A stretch of 64,000 nucleotides of DNA from Bryobacteraceae bacterium (GTDB taxonomy: Bacteria > Acidobacteriota > Terriglobia > Bryobacterales > Bryobacteraceae): assembly GCA_029975915.1 (NCBI GenBank), contig JARKOC010000158.1:62001-126000 (forward strand), read 5' to 3'. This document shows, one piece after another, positions 34,939 through 43,415 of the stretch (the stretch's first letter is position 1; each line of letters begins with the position of its first letter). The position numbers were made by a program, and so were the translations under genes. Below the pieces are notes generated by a model. The model worked only from the letters and a program-made list of their open reading frames with translations, was not told where the DNA came from and searched no databases.

Positions 34939-37900
34939 ATGAAGTCATTTGAGATCCGCCAGCAGGCGCTTCTGGACGCCCTGAATACCCGTATCCTCGT
35001 GCTCGACGGAGCCATGGGGACAATGCTCCAGCAGAAAAATCCCACCGTGGCTGACTGGGGCGGTCCGGCTTACGAAAACTGCTCGGAAAACCTCCTGTTC
35101 ACGCATCCTGAATGGATCAGGGACATTCACCGCGCCTACTACGCCGCCGGCGCCGATATGGTTGAAACCAATTCGTTTGGCGGACACAGCATTACGCTCG
35201 GCGAGTTCGGTCTCGAAGAGAGAATCAACGAAGTGAACCGCCTCGCCGCTTCCCTGGCCCGCGAAGCAGCTGCCGAATACGACCAACCCGGCAGGCCGCG
35301 CTTCGTCGCGGGTTCAATGGGCCCGACGACGAAGGCAATTTCGGTCACCGGCGGAACAACATTCACGCAATTGCGCGACGGCTATTACAAGCAGGCCCAG
35401 GGGCTTATCGACGGCGGCGCGGACGTTCTGCTGGTGGAGACTTGCCAGGACACCCGTAATGTCAAAGCCGCCCTGCTGGCGATCGAATCTCTATCCAAGG
35501 AGCTGGGCCTCCGAATCCCCGTGATCGTCTCAGGGACCATCGAACCGATGGGCACAATGCTCGCCGGCCAGTCGGCCGACGCCTTCTACGCATCGATCTC
35601 CCACGCCGGCCTGCTGGCGGTTGGGCTGAATTGCGCCACGGGTCCCGAGTTCATGACGGGCCACATCCGCACGATCCACGAGATGGCCACGTCGTTCGTT
35701 TCGTGTTACCCCAACGCCGGACTGCCTAACGAGGAGGGCCGTTACGAGGAGACGCCTGAGTCGCTCGCCCGCCAATTGGAAAAATTCGCCGGCCACGGCT
35801 GGTTGAACATCGTCGGGGGCTGCTGCGGGACCACTCCGCCGCACATCCGGGCTATCGCACAGATGGTTGAGGGCAAGTCGCCGCGCCGCAGGCCCGAACC
35901 GTCGCACCGGACGTACTTCTCCGGTATTGAACTGGTTGAGGCCGAAGAGTCAAACCGTCCGCTATTGGTGGGCGAGCGCACCAACGTGATCGGGTCACGC
36001 CTGTTCAAGAACCTGATCGCTGAGGAAAAGTGGGAAGAAGCCAGTGAGATAGCCCGCCGCCAGGTGCGCAATGGCGCCCAGATCGTCGATGTCTGCCTCC
36101 AGTCGAGCGACCGCGATGAGCCGGCCGACATCCCACCCTTCTACGAGAAGCTCATCCAGAAGATCAAAGCGCCGGTCATGGTGGATACCACTGACCCTCG
36201 GGCCGTCGAACTGTCGCTCACATACTGCCAGGGCAAGGCGATTATCAACTCCGTCAATCTCGAAGACGGCGAGGAGAAGTTTGAACGGATCTGCCCCATC
36301 GCCAGGTCTTACGGCGCCGCGCTTGTGGTCGGGACGATCGACGAGGACCCTGTCCAGGCTCAGGCCTTCACCCGCGAACGCAAGCTCGCCGTCGCCCAGC
36401 GCAGCGTCGAGTTGCTGACCACGAAATATGGCATGAAGCCCGAGGATCTCGTCATCGATCCGCTGGTCTTCCCGTGCGCGACAGGCGACGAAAACTACAT
36501 CGGCGGCGCCGTTGAGACCATCGAGGCAGTTCGCTTGGTCAAGCAGCAAATCCCGTACGTCAAGACGATCCTGGGCGTCTCGAACGTCAGCTTCGGCCTG
36601 CCCGCCGCGGCGCGCGAGGTGGTCAATTCGGTCTTTCTGTATTACGCAACCAAGGCCGGACTCGACCTCGCCATCGTCAACGCTGAAAAGCTCGAACGCT
36701 TCGCCTCCATCGACGAGCACGAACGCCGCCTGGCTGAACACCTGTTATTCAACACGCCCTCGCCAGAAGCCTTCCCGGGCGTACCTGAGGACTGGCGCGA
36801 ACAGTCGAAAGAAGAGCGCGCCGCCGTCAACCAGCACAACATCGCCGCCATCGCTGAACACTTCCGCGGCGCGGTGGCGAAGGAAAAGCAAAGAGCAGCC
36901 GACCTTCCACTGGACGAGCGGCTGGCGCGTTATGTGGTCGAAGGCACCAAGGACGGCCTCGTCGACGACCTGAATCTGAAGCTCGCCGGGGGAGCGCGAC
37001 CACTCGACATCATCAACGGCCCCCTGATGGCCGGCATGGCCGAAGTCGGCCGCCTGTTCAATAACAACGAATTGATCGTCGCTGAAGTGCTGCAATCGGC
37101 GGAAGCGATGAAGGCTGCCGTGTCGCATCTTGAAGGGTTCATGGAGAAGTCTGAGGGCTCGCGGCGCGGCAAAATCGTACTGGCAACGGTGAAGGGCGAT
37201 GTCCACGACATCGGCAAGAACCTAGTCGAGATCATCCTGTCGAACAACGGCTACGAAGTGGTCAATCTCGGCATCAAGATCCCGCCCGAACAGATCATCC
37301 AGGCTTGCCAGGAGCATAAGCCCGACGCCGTCGGTCTCTCCGGCCTGCTAGTCAAGAGCGCCCAGCAAATGGTGGTCACCGGCGAGGATCTGCGCGGCGC
37401 GGGCATCAGCATTCCGCTGCTGGTGGGCGGCGCGGCGCTGTCGGACAAGTTCACCCGCACGCGCATCGCGCCGGCCTATGGCTCCGCGACACTGTACGCC
37501 AAAGACGCCATGACCGGCCTGCGCCTGATGAATGCCATCACCGATCCGGCCGAGCGTGCCGCAGTCCTTGAAGCGCACCTGCCCTCAGCCGCCATCGAAG
37601 CGCCCTCAGCGCCCGCCGCGGTTGGCCCAAACATGTCCACGGTCCGCAGCCCAAAAGTGCGGACCGGCATTCCGATTCCTGCCCTTCCCTACCCCGACCG
37701 CCGCGTCCGCGCGGTGCCCGATCTGAGCGACGTCTGGGGCTACATCAATCCGTTCATGCTCTACGGCCGGCATCTCGGCTTCAAGGGGAACTTTGAGAAA
37801 GCCGTCCATGATCGCGACCCGAAGGCGCTGGCGCTGCTGCACGACGTCGAGGAGGTGAAGCGCGACGCAATGGCGTGGATGAAGGTCCGCGCTGTTTGGC

Positions 37901-38469
37901 GCTATTACGAAGCTCAACGCGACGGCAATTCGATTCTGCTCTTCGAGGCTGGCAAGGAGTCTCCCGCCTACGCGTTCACCTTCGGCCGGCAATTGAAGGA
38001 CGACGGGCTATGCCTGAGCGACTACATCCTCGACGCCGATGAATCGGGCCGCCGGGACCAGATGGCTCTGTTTGTGGTCACGGCCGGAGAAGGCGTTCGA
38101 GAACGGTCCGAAGCGGCAAAGCACGCGGGAGAGTTCTTCAAGGCCCATGCCATCCAGGCCCTGGCCATCGAGACGGCCGAGGCCTGCGCTGAGTGGCTTC
38201 ACCGCCGCCTGCGCGAGGACTGGGGCTGCCCCGACCCGCCAACGATGACCATGCAGGAACGCTTCACATCCCGCTACCGGGGCAAGCGCTATTCGTTTGG
38301 CTATCCGGCCTGCCCAAACCTCGATGACCAGCAGGGCCTGTTCGCTCTGCTCCGCCCCGAGGAGATTGGCGTGACGCTTACCGAAGGCATGATGATGGAA
38401 CCGGAAGCGTCAGTCAGCGCGCTGGTCTTCCACCACCCGGATTGCGCCTACTTTACCGCCGGCGAGTAG
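34939..38469 (+). CDS. metH: Cobalamin-dependent methionine synthase
   Basis: 1176 residues (E. coli 1227), all modules present. Homocysteine domain (1-325) with zinc ligands C232 in GLNCATGP and C295/C296 in GGCCGTTPPH. Pterin-binding domain (about 335-625) from LLVGERTNVIGSRLFKNL. B12 cap and cobalamin domain (about 650-895) with DVHDIGKN, H756 being the cobalt ligand, and GLSGLLVKSAQQM. Reactivation domain (about 920-1176) with RYRGKRYSFGYPACPN. Transfers a methyl group from methyl-tetrahydrofolate to homocysteine in the cytoplasm. No cobalamin riboswitch fits in the 18-base gap upstream. Confidence 0.97.
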   Translation: MKSFEIRQQALLDALNTRILVLDGAMGTMLQQKNPTVADWGGPAYENCSENLLFTHPEWIRDIHRAYYAAGADMVETNSFGGHSITLGEFGLEERINEVNRLAASLAREAAAEYDQPGRPRFVAGSMGPTTKAISVTGGTTFTQLRDGYYKQAQGLIDGGADVLLVETCQDTRNVKAALLAIESLSKELGLRIPVIVSGTIEPMGTMLAGQSADAFYASISHAGLLAVGLNCATGPEFMTGHIRTIHEMATSFVSCYPNAGLPNEEGRYEETPESLARQLEKFAGHGWLNIVGGCCGTTPPHIRAIAQMVEGKSPRRRPEPSHRTYFSGIELVEAEESNRPLLVGERTNVIGSRLFKNLIAEEKWEEASEIARRQVRNGAQIVDVCLQSSDRDEPADIPPFYEKLIQKIKAPVMVDTTDPRAVELSLTYCQGKAIINSVNLEDGEEKFERICPIARSYGAALVVGTIDEDPVQAQAFTRERKLAVAQRSVELLTTKYGMKPEDLVIDPLVFPCATGDENYIGGAVETIEAVRLVKQQIPYVKTILGVSNVSFGLPAAAREVVNSVFLYYATKAGLDLAIVNAEKLERFASIDEHERRLAEHLLFNTPSPEAFPGVPEDWREQSKEERAAVNQHNIAAIAEHFRGAVAKEKQRAADLPLDERLARYVVEGTKDGLVDDLNLKLAGGARPLDIINGPLMAGMAEVGRLFNNNELIVAEVLQSAEAMKAAVSHLEGFMEKSEGSRRGKIVLATVKGDVHDIGKNLVEIILSNNGYEVVNLGIKIPPEQIIQACQEHKPDAVGLSGLLVKSAQQMVVTGEDLRGAGISIPLLVGGAALSDKFTRTRIAPAYGSATLYAKDAMTGLRLMNAITDPAERAAVLEAHLPSAAIEAPSAPAAVGPNMSTVRSPKVRTGIPIPALPYPDRRVRAVPDLSDVWGYINPFMLYGRHLGFKGNFEKAVHDRDPKALALLHDVEEVKRDAMAWMKVRAVWRYYEAQRDGNSILLFEAGKESPAYAFTFGRQLKDDGLCLSDYILDADESGRRDQMALFVVTAGEGVRERSEAAKHAGEFFKAHAIQALAIETAEACAEWLHRRLREDWGCPDPPTMTMQERFTSRYRGKRYSFGYPACPNLDDQQGLFALLRPEEIGVTLTEGMMMEPEASVSALVFHHPDCAYFTAGE

Positions 38470-38668
38470 GACCGGCGGGTACAGCCTCGACTCCTTCATT
38501 TGTCGATGGTCAGGCACACAGACTCCTGAGCGATCTCTGTTGCACATACTGCTGCCCGCCCCGCAGGCGGCCGGTTACAGCCGGCAAGGTGTTAGATCAA
38601 TACTGCCTGCCGTGCGAACCTTCTCCCCGCTGGCGCGTACTTATCCAACAGAAGGAGTATTCAACGCA

Positions 38669-39568
38669 GTGAGAAACGCCGTCTACCGTATCGTGGCTTC
38701 ATGTGCGCTGGCAGCCGCATTTGCGGGCGCACCCGCACTCGCGCAGATCCCAACCGGTGAGCGCGTGCGCGTCCGGCCACTCACCCAGCCTCAAGACCTG
38801 GCCGCCTTGCAAGGAGAACTCGACGCAAACCGTACACGGGACGAGTTGAATGAACTCCTCAACCGTCACGCGCCGGCGCTGCGAAAGATTCTCGCGCTGG
38901 ACCCGACATTGTTGACCAACCAGGCCTACCTGGCCTCCTATCCAGGACTGGCCGCCTTTCTTACGGCCCATCCCGATATCGCGCGGAACCCGGCGTTCTA
39001 CCTTGGCACTGGCGAGGACATCTTCCGGCGCGAGCCCGAGGACAAGGTGTTCGAACTCTGGACAGGCGTTCTCGCGGGTACGGCCGCATTCATCGGGGTT
39101 GGTATTGCCATCGGCCTCATTACCTGGCTGATCCGCACCTTCGTTGACTACCGCCGTTGGAGCCGGCTGTCGAAGGTCCAGGCCGAAGTCCACACGAAAT
39201 TGATGGACCGGTTCAGTTCAAACGAGGAATTGCTTGGCTATATTCAGTCGCCTGCCGGGGCTAAATTCCTCGAATCATCGCCGATCAAGCTCGATCCCGG
39301 GCCCCGCGCGCTGGGGGCGCCGCTGGGACGGATTCTCTGGTCTCTGCAAGGGGGCGTGGTGCTCATTTGCGCCGGCGGCGGGCTGTGGGTGATCAGTTCG
39401 CGGGTGAGCGCCGAGGCGGCGCAGGCGATTCAGTCATTCGGGGTTCTCGCGCTTGCGCTGGGCGTGGGCTTCGTCGCATCTGCGATCATTTCTTATGGAG
39501 TCGCAAGAAAGCTGGGACTGATCGATCAGACGCCGCACAGCTCGTCTTCAGAACCGGCGGGAGCTTAG
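38669..39568 (+). CDS. Membrane protein with signal peptide, linked to an ECF sigma operon
   Basis: 299 residues from GTG 38669, with GAAGGAG eleven bases upstream. Signal peptide (VYRIVASCALAAAFAGAPALAQ), a helical periplasmic region with ALDPTLLTNQAYLASYPGL and FLTAHPDIARNPAFYLG, then membrane helices (TAAFIGVGIAIGLITWLI; GGVVLICAGGGLWVISS; LALALGVGFVASAIISYGV) around a cytoplasmic segment. The family is one I recall near ECF sigma factors but cannot name. The sigma factor gene follows 21 bases later, so it may be the sensor or a regulated partner. Confidence 0.8.
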   Translation: MRNAVYRIVASCALAAAFAGAPALAQIPTGERVRVRPLTQPQDLAALQGELDANRTRDELNELLNRHAPALRKILALDPTLLTNQAYLASYPGLAAFLTAHPDIARNPAFYLGTGEDIFRREPEDKVFELWTGVLAGTAAFIGVGIAIGLITWLIRTFVDYRRWSRLSKVQAEVHTKLMDRFSSNEELLGYIQSPAGAKFLESSPIKLDPGPRALGAPLGRILWSLQGGVVLICAGGGLWVISSRVSAEAAQAIQSFGVLALALGVGFVASAIISYGVARKLGLIDQTPHSSSSEPAGA

Positions 39569-39589
39569 CCGCCAGCGGCAAATGAAAAA

Positions 39590-40156
39590 ATGTTTCAGGA
39601 CACGACATTTACGGATCTCTCCCGGGCAGATGCCGATGCCAGCGTGGAATTCGTGATGGACGAGGAGGCCTTTCGCGGCTTCTACGACCGGCATGCGCGC
39701 GGAGTGTGGGCCTATCTGGTCCGGCTCAGCGGCGACCGGCAGCTCGCCGACGACCTGTTGCAGGAGACGTTCTTCCGGTTCCTGCGGGCAGCCGATAGAT
39801 ACGAGTCCGATGCGCACCGGCGCAACTCACTCTACATGATTGCGACAAACGTGGCGCGCGATGCCCGGCGGCGCAGTCTGGTCCGGCTTCCGTTTCTATC
39901 GGGACAGGATCCTGAGCTGTGCGGTGGCGGCAACCCCGCGGCTAGGGCCGATCTCTCCACCGACCTTGAGCGCGCAATGCAATCCCTGACCCAAAAGGAC
40001 CGCGCCCTCCTCTGGCTGGCCTACGCCGAGGGCGCTTCTCACGAAGAGATCGCCGTCGCGGTCGGCGTGCGTCGGTCGAGCCTGAAGTCCATGCTGTTCC
40101 GCGCCCGGCGAAGGCTCGCAGCGCTGCTGGGCGAGGGCAAAGGGGGCGCGAGATGA
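39590..40156 (+). CDS. ECF-type RNA polymerase sigma factor
   Basis: 188 residues with sigma region 2 (FYDRHARGVWAYLVRLSGD, QLADDLLQETFFRFLRAADR) and region 4 (LTQKDRALLWLAYAEGASHE, then a helix-turn-helix ending SLKSMLFRARRRL). No regions 1.1 or 3, as in ECF sigmas. It redirects RNA polymerase to a small regulon, often envelope stress. Its last four bases overlap the anti-sigma-like gene (ATGA). Target promoters cannot be identified from the window. Confidence 0.93.
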   Translation: MFQDTTFTDLSRADADASVEFVMDEEAFRGFYDRHARGVWAYLVRLSGDRQLADDLLQETFFRFLRAADRYESDAHRRNSLYMIATNVARDARRRSLVRLPFLSGQDPELCGGGNPAARADLSTDLERAMQSLTQKDRALLWLAYAEGASHEEIAVAVGVRRSSLKSMLFRARRRLAALLGEGKGGAR

Positions 40157-40659
40157 AACGGATCGAGTGCCCGCGCGAGCCGGAAGTTCTTCAGGCGATC
40201 GAGTGCCGCTCCCATCGGGCGGTCGGCTCGGAACTGGAGCGGCATATCGCCGCGTGCCCGGTCTGCGCCGACCTCGCTTGCGTGGCGGCGGCCTTCGAGG
40301 GCGCGCGTGAAAGCCTGACCGAGTCGGCGGCGCTGCCCGATGCCGGCCGCGTCTGGCGGCAGGCCCAGATTCGCGCCCGGCAGGAAGCCATCCGTTCCGC
40401 CGGACGTCCCATCACGGCGGCGCAACTGGTTTCGTTCGGCGCGGCCATGGGTCTGCTCGGGGCGTACGTCGGCGCCACATCGACGGGAGTGCAGTCGGCG
40501 CTGGCTTGGGCGCAACGGCAGTGGGGCGCGGCCGACAAACTGGCCTGGCTCACCACGGCCGCAACGTTCATCGGCGACCATGCCTTTTATTTCACCGTTC
40601 TCGCCGGAGCGGTGGTTCTTCTGCCGACGGCCGTCGTCTGGGCGCTGAGCCGGGAGTAG
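40153..40659 (+). CDS. Putative zinc-finger anti-sigma factor with membrane helices
   Basis: 168 residues starting in the ATGA overlap with the sigma gene. The N-terminus has a ZAS-like motif (ELERHIAACPVCADLACV, His-x3-Cys-x2-Cys) used by anti-sigma factors to bind the sigma. Two hydrophobic segments (AAQLVSFGAAMGLLGAYVG and FTVLAGAVVLLPTAVVWAL) place the rest in the inner membrane. The role is inferred from motif plus position. A signal could lead to release of the sigma factor. Confidence 0.83.
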   Translation: MKRIECPREPEVLQAIECRSHRAVGSELERHIAACPVCADLACVAAAFEGARESLTESAALPDAGRVWRQAQIRARQEAIRSAGRPITAAQLVSFGAAMGLLGAYVGATSTGVQSALAWAQRQWGAADKLAWLTTAATFIGDHAFYFTVLAGAVVLLPTAVVWALSRE

Positions 40660-40705
40660 CGGTCGCGACACGTCCGTCACCAACTCTCGGCCCCGTCGTC
40701 AGCTG

Positions 40706-41737
40706 TCAAGTTCCCACCCGGTGCGCCACCGCGATGGCATGTTTGAGGCGGTTCCAATCGGTGTCGCCCGCAACCGTACAATCCGCCGCCAGGAAGAACT
40801 GTTTCGGCGCGCTCTTGACGACCCGCCGGATCTCGGCTTCCACCTGCGCCGGAGTTCCTTTCGCCAGCACCCCGTGCCGGTCCAGTCCGCCCATATAAGG
40901 CCGCTTGAACAGCTTTGACAACTCCACCGGACTCAGTTCCCTTCCCACGAGCTTCGTATTGCAGTTCACCACGTGGCCCGGGTAGTCGAGCACTGCTTCC
41001 AGGCCGGCGTAGGGCGCGTGGTAGTCGCAGACGTGGAGGATGTTGAACGGGCACAACCGCTGGATCTCGGTCATGGCCACCAGGTCGGCCGGCTTCACGT
41101 AGTTGAGAAAGATCTTCGGATTCGAAAACCGCCCTGTCTCCGATCCCTGCGTCGACATATAGAATCCATCCACGCCCGCCTTGATGCACGCACGCACAAA
41201 GATCATCTGGCTCTCGGTGAGGATCTCCAACCCGCGCTTCACAGCCTCAGGGTCTTCTTCCAGGTGCCGCTTCAGTACCGCCGCCGGAGCGCACTGCCCG
41301 GCGCACATGAAGGGCGAATAGAGCGTCATCAGAATGAGCGCTTCTTTCTTGGCCGATTTGACGAGTTCCCGCACCGTCACCATCAACGGTTCGTAGAAAT
41401 CGATCTTGCGCAGCGCAAGCTTGGCCCAGTCGGAGGGCCTCAGAAGGAACGCCTGCGGCTCGTAGGCCTGCTCGAACTGGATCTTCACGAAATCCATATC
41501 CGTGTGCCGGAAGAACTCCAAATGGCGCTTCGCGGCGGCGAGCCCGTTCTTATACTGGTCGCCAAAATGGAGGAAGAACGCGGCTGGCGTGTAATTGGGA
41601 TCAGTCTTGCCCGCGAGCCACTGAAGCATCCGCTCACGCTTGTTCGCCGGACCTGCGGCGAAGCTCCTGGCCGTGGCTACGCTACTCGCCATCGCAGAAC
41701 CAAGCATCGGATATCTGAGAAAAGCGCGTCTGTTCAT
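40706..41737 (-). CDS. UroD-like (uroporphyrinogen decarboxylase superfamily) protein with Tat-type signal
   Basis: 343 residues from ATG 41737. The start MNRRAFLRYPMLGSAMASSV looks like a Tat signal (RRAFLR plus hydrophobic core, then ARSFAAG). The body follows the UroD/MtbA barrel pattern, with FVKIQFEQAYEP, HVCDYHAPYAGLEAVLDYPG and GGLDRHGVLAKGTPAQVEAE. UroD itself is cytoplasmic and the related MtbA/CmuA proteins transfer methyl groups to corrinoids or thiols. An exported version has no well described role. It lacks the N-terminal RFD/ARG substrate arginines of true UroD as far as I can see. Divergent from the first PEP-CTERM gene. Confidence 0.8.
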   Translation of the reverse strand: MNRRAFLRYPMLGSAMASSVATARSFAAGPANKRERMLQWLAGKTDPNYTPAAFFLHFGDQYKNGLAAAKRHLEFFRHTDMDFVKIQFEQAYEPQAFLLRPSDWAKLALRKIDFYEPLMVTVRELVKSAKKEALILMTLYSPFMCAGQCAPAAVLKRHLEEDPEAVKRGLEILTESQMIFVRACIKAGVDGFYMSTQGSETGRFSNPKIFLNYVKPADLVAMTEIQRLCPFNILHVCDYHAPYAGLEAVLDYPGHVVNCNTKLVGRELSPVELSKLFKRPYMGGLDRHGVLAKGTPAQVEAEIRRVVKSAPKQFFLAADCTVAGDTDWNRLKHAIAVAHRVGT

Positions 41738-41939
41738 GGATGTAGGGTACAGCATCGCCGGGCCCATCGCCCAGGACAGAAATCCCGTGCGAGTCTCGTC
41801 AAAGCCGCGCCCCGCACAGAGCACTGAGTTCCACTAGGGTAGATTACGGGTCGGATTCGGGGTGTTTCCCTATTCTCGCCATGGACCCAACTGGCTAGGC
41901 TGAAACATGTAAGTCCCGGACAGAGGAGCAGTACTATCA

Positions 41940-42593
41940 ATGAGGCTTTACTCGTATTTTGGAATCCTGGCACTCATCCTTCTACCCGCCTCGGCGGCCA
42001 CCATCCAGGTCCAGGCGGTCGACTATTCACGCGGCGGAAATGTCAGCTTCCTTGAAAACGGCGCTCCAATGACCGGTTACGCAGGTGCAATCCTGGGCAG
42101 CTACGACGGAGGCCCTCAAGCCACCTTCTTCTGCGTGGACCTTTTCACGCCCATCGGCTACGGACTCTACGGATCAAGCACGATCACTCCTCGGATCGAC
42201 CGCAATGAGGATCGCGTCGCGTGGCTGTACATCAACGAACTCTGGACCGTAACAACAGCCCAGCTCGGCGAGGGCTTCCAACTCGCTATCTGGGACATCG
42301 TTCACGACAACGGCGATGGCCCGCTCACAGGCGCGGTGGCGAAGTCACTCTCCACGCCTGCCGCCGTGGTCGCTGCCTGGGAATACTACCTCGGGGCGAG
42401 CCTGGGCAGATCATCGTTCGCGGCATCCATCTACATGAACACGGTGCTTTCGAATGGAAGCCCGGCACAGGCCTTCATTGGCGCTTGGAATGGCACTGAC
42501 ATCCCTACTGCACATGCGCCTGAGCCGAGCACGCTGCTTTTGGCCGCAAGCGCGTTAATGGCCGCCGGTCTCCTGAAGCGGCAGCGGCGGTAG
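41940..42593 (+). CDS. PEP-CTERM sorted secreted protein
   Basis: 217 residues. Signal peptide (YFGILALILLPASA), a beta-rich mature domain (FFCVDLFTPIGYGLYG; WLYINELWTVTTAQLGE; FQLAIWDIVHDNGDG, a pattern seen in many acidobacterial and planctomycete PEP-CTERM proteins), and a C-terminal sorting tail: PEPST, a hydrophobic helix, then KRQRR. Such proteins are processed by an exosortase, often with exopolysaccharide export; no exosortase is in the window. GAGGAG precedes the ATG at normal distance. Confidence 0.9.
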   Translation: MRLYSYFGILALILLPASAATIQVQAVDYSRGGNVSFLENGAPMTGYAGAILGSYDGGPQATFFCVDLFTPIGYGLYGSSTITPRIDRNEDRVAWLYINELWTVTTAQLGEGFQLAIWDIVHDNGDGPLTGAVAKSLSTPAAVVAAWEYYLGASLGRSSFAASIYMNTVLSNGSPAQAFIGAWNGTDIPTAHAPEPSTLLLAASALMAAGLLKRQRR

Positions 42594-43415
42594 CACTCCA
42601 GATTTCATCATCGGCTCGCCTCATTCATGTTCTTTCGGAGAGACTGCTATAACAACGGCGCCACCGTCCCGTTCAAACCATTACGCCACCAGTTGTGTCA
42701 TGTCCTCTTAAGCGTGAGCGATGATCCGGAGATCCGTTCCCTAGAAATCGGAGTCCCTGCGGGGGCCCCTACCTTGCGCCGCATCACATCCCATTTGATT
42801 CCAGAATGAGCTATCCTCACCGCATCCAGTGATAGCTGCAGCCACACGGCCATTTCCTCCTTCTCAACCAATCCTGGCGGATCTCAGGTCCGGGGCTGGC
42901 TTGCCCTGGCGATGCTCAGCAAATGGAAATTAGCAAGCGTCATGCAATTCACGACCTTGCTTGTGGACTGTATGCCGGAAAATGGAATCGACCAATTCCA
43001 CCTCTTGCCAACCACAACTCTGAGGAGTGATCGGTCAATGCCCGATGCGGAGACCTGCGCCGGCTCTGATGTGCTGAATGCCGCCTCGGGAGAAGATGCG
43101 AACCGCATCACCGATCGGGCCTCTTTCCCCTCGCCAGTTTGGATGATGTCCTCACCTTAAGTGGCCCGACGTGCGCGGCAGACTCAGCCGCCTTGTGCTG
43201 GGGCATCTCCTACTGGCGGGGAAAGCGAAGTACACCGTCACTGCCCTTTCATTCGTTTCTTTCCCGAATCTTCACCGTGACAACCCCTCACGGATCCTGG
43301 CATCCCCACGATACGGTTGGGAGTGCCAGCTTTTCGGCCACCCCGGTTAATTGGCCCGGGCCCGGAGCCGCCGCTCCGCCACACCCCAATCAATCCGCGA
43401 TTGCACCCTTGCCAG
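42594..43415 (+). other. 822-base region with no recognised gene
   Basis: Short open frames exist in several phases but none has a ribosome binding site with a recognisable protein, and codon bias is weak. Composition is more mixed than the surroundings. Both flanking genes end into it (convergent), so it could be a decayed gene or a long untranslated region. A weak hairpin (CCAGTC/GACTGG) overlaps the stop of the minus-strand gene at the right end. Confidence 0.5.

Noticed and set aside
38442..38672. Short frame with LDQYCLPCE, resembling a haem-binding YCxxC motif
   Set aside because: The motif lacks the histidine of CxxCH and the frame overlaps the metH end and the next ribosome binding site; most likely chance.
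41738..41939. Possible sigma-54 site upstream of the first PEP-CTERM gene
   Set aside because: No GG-N10-GC element at proper spacing was found.
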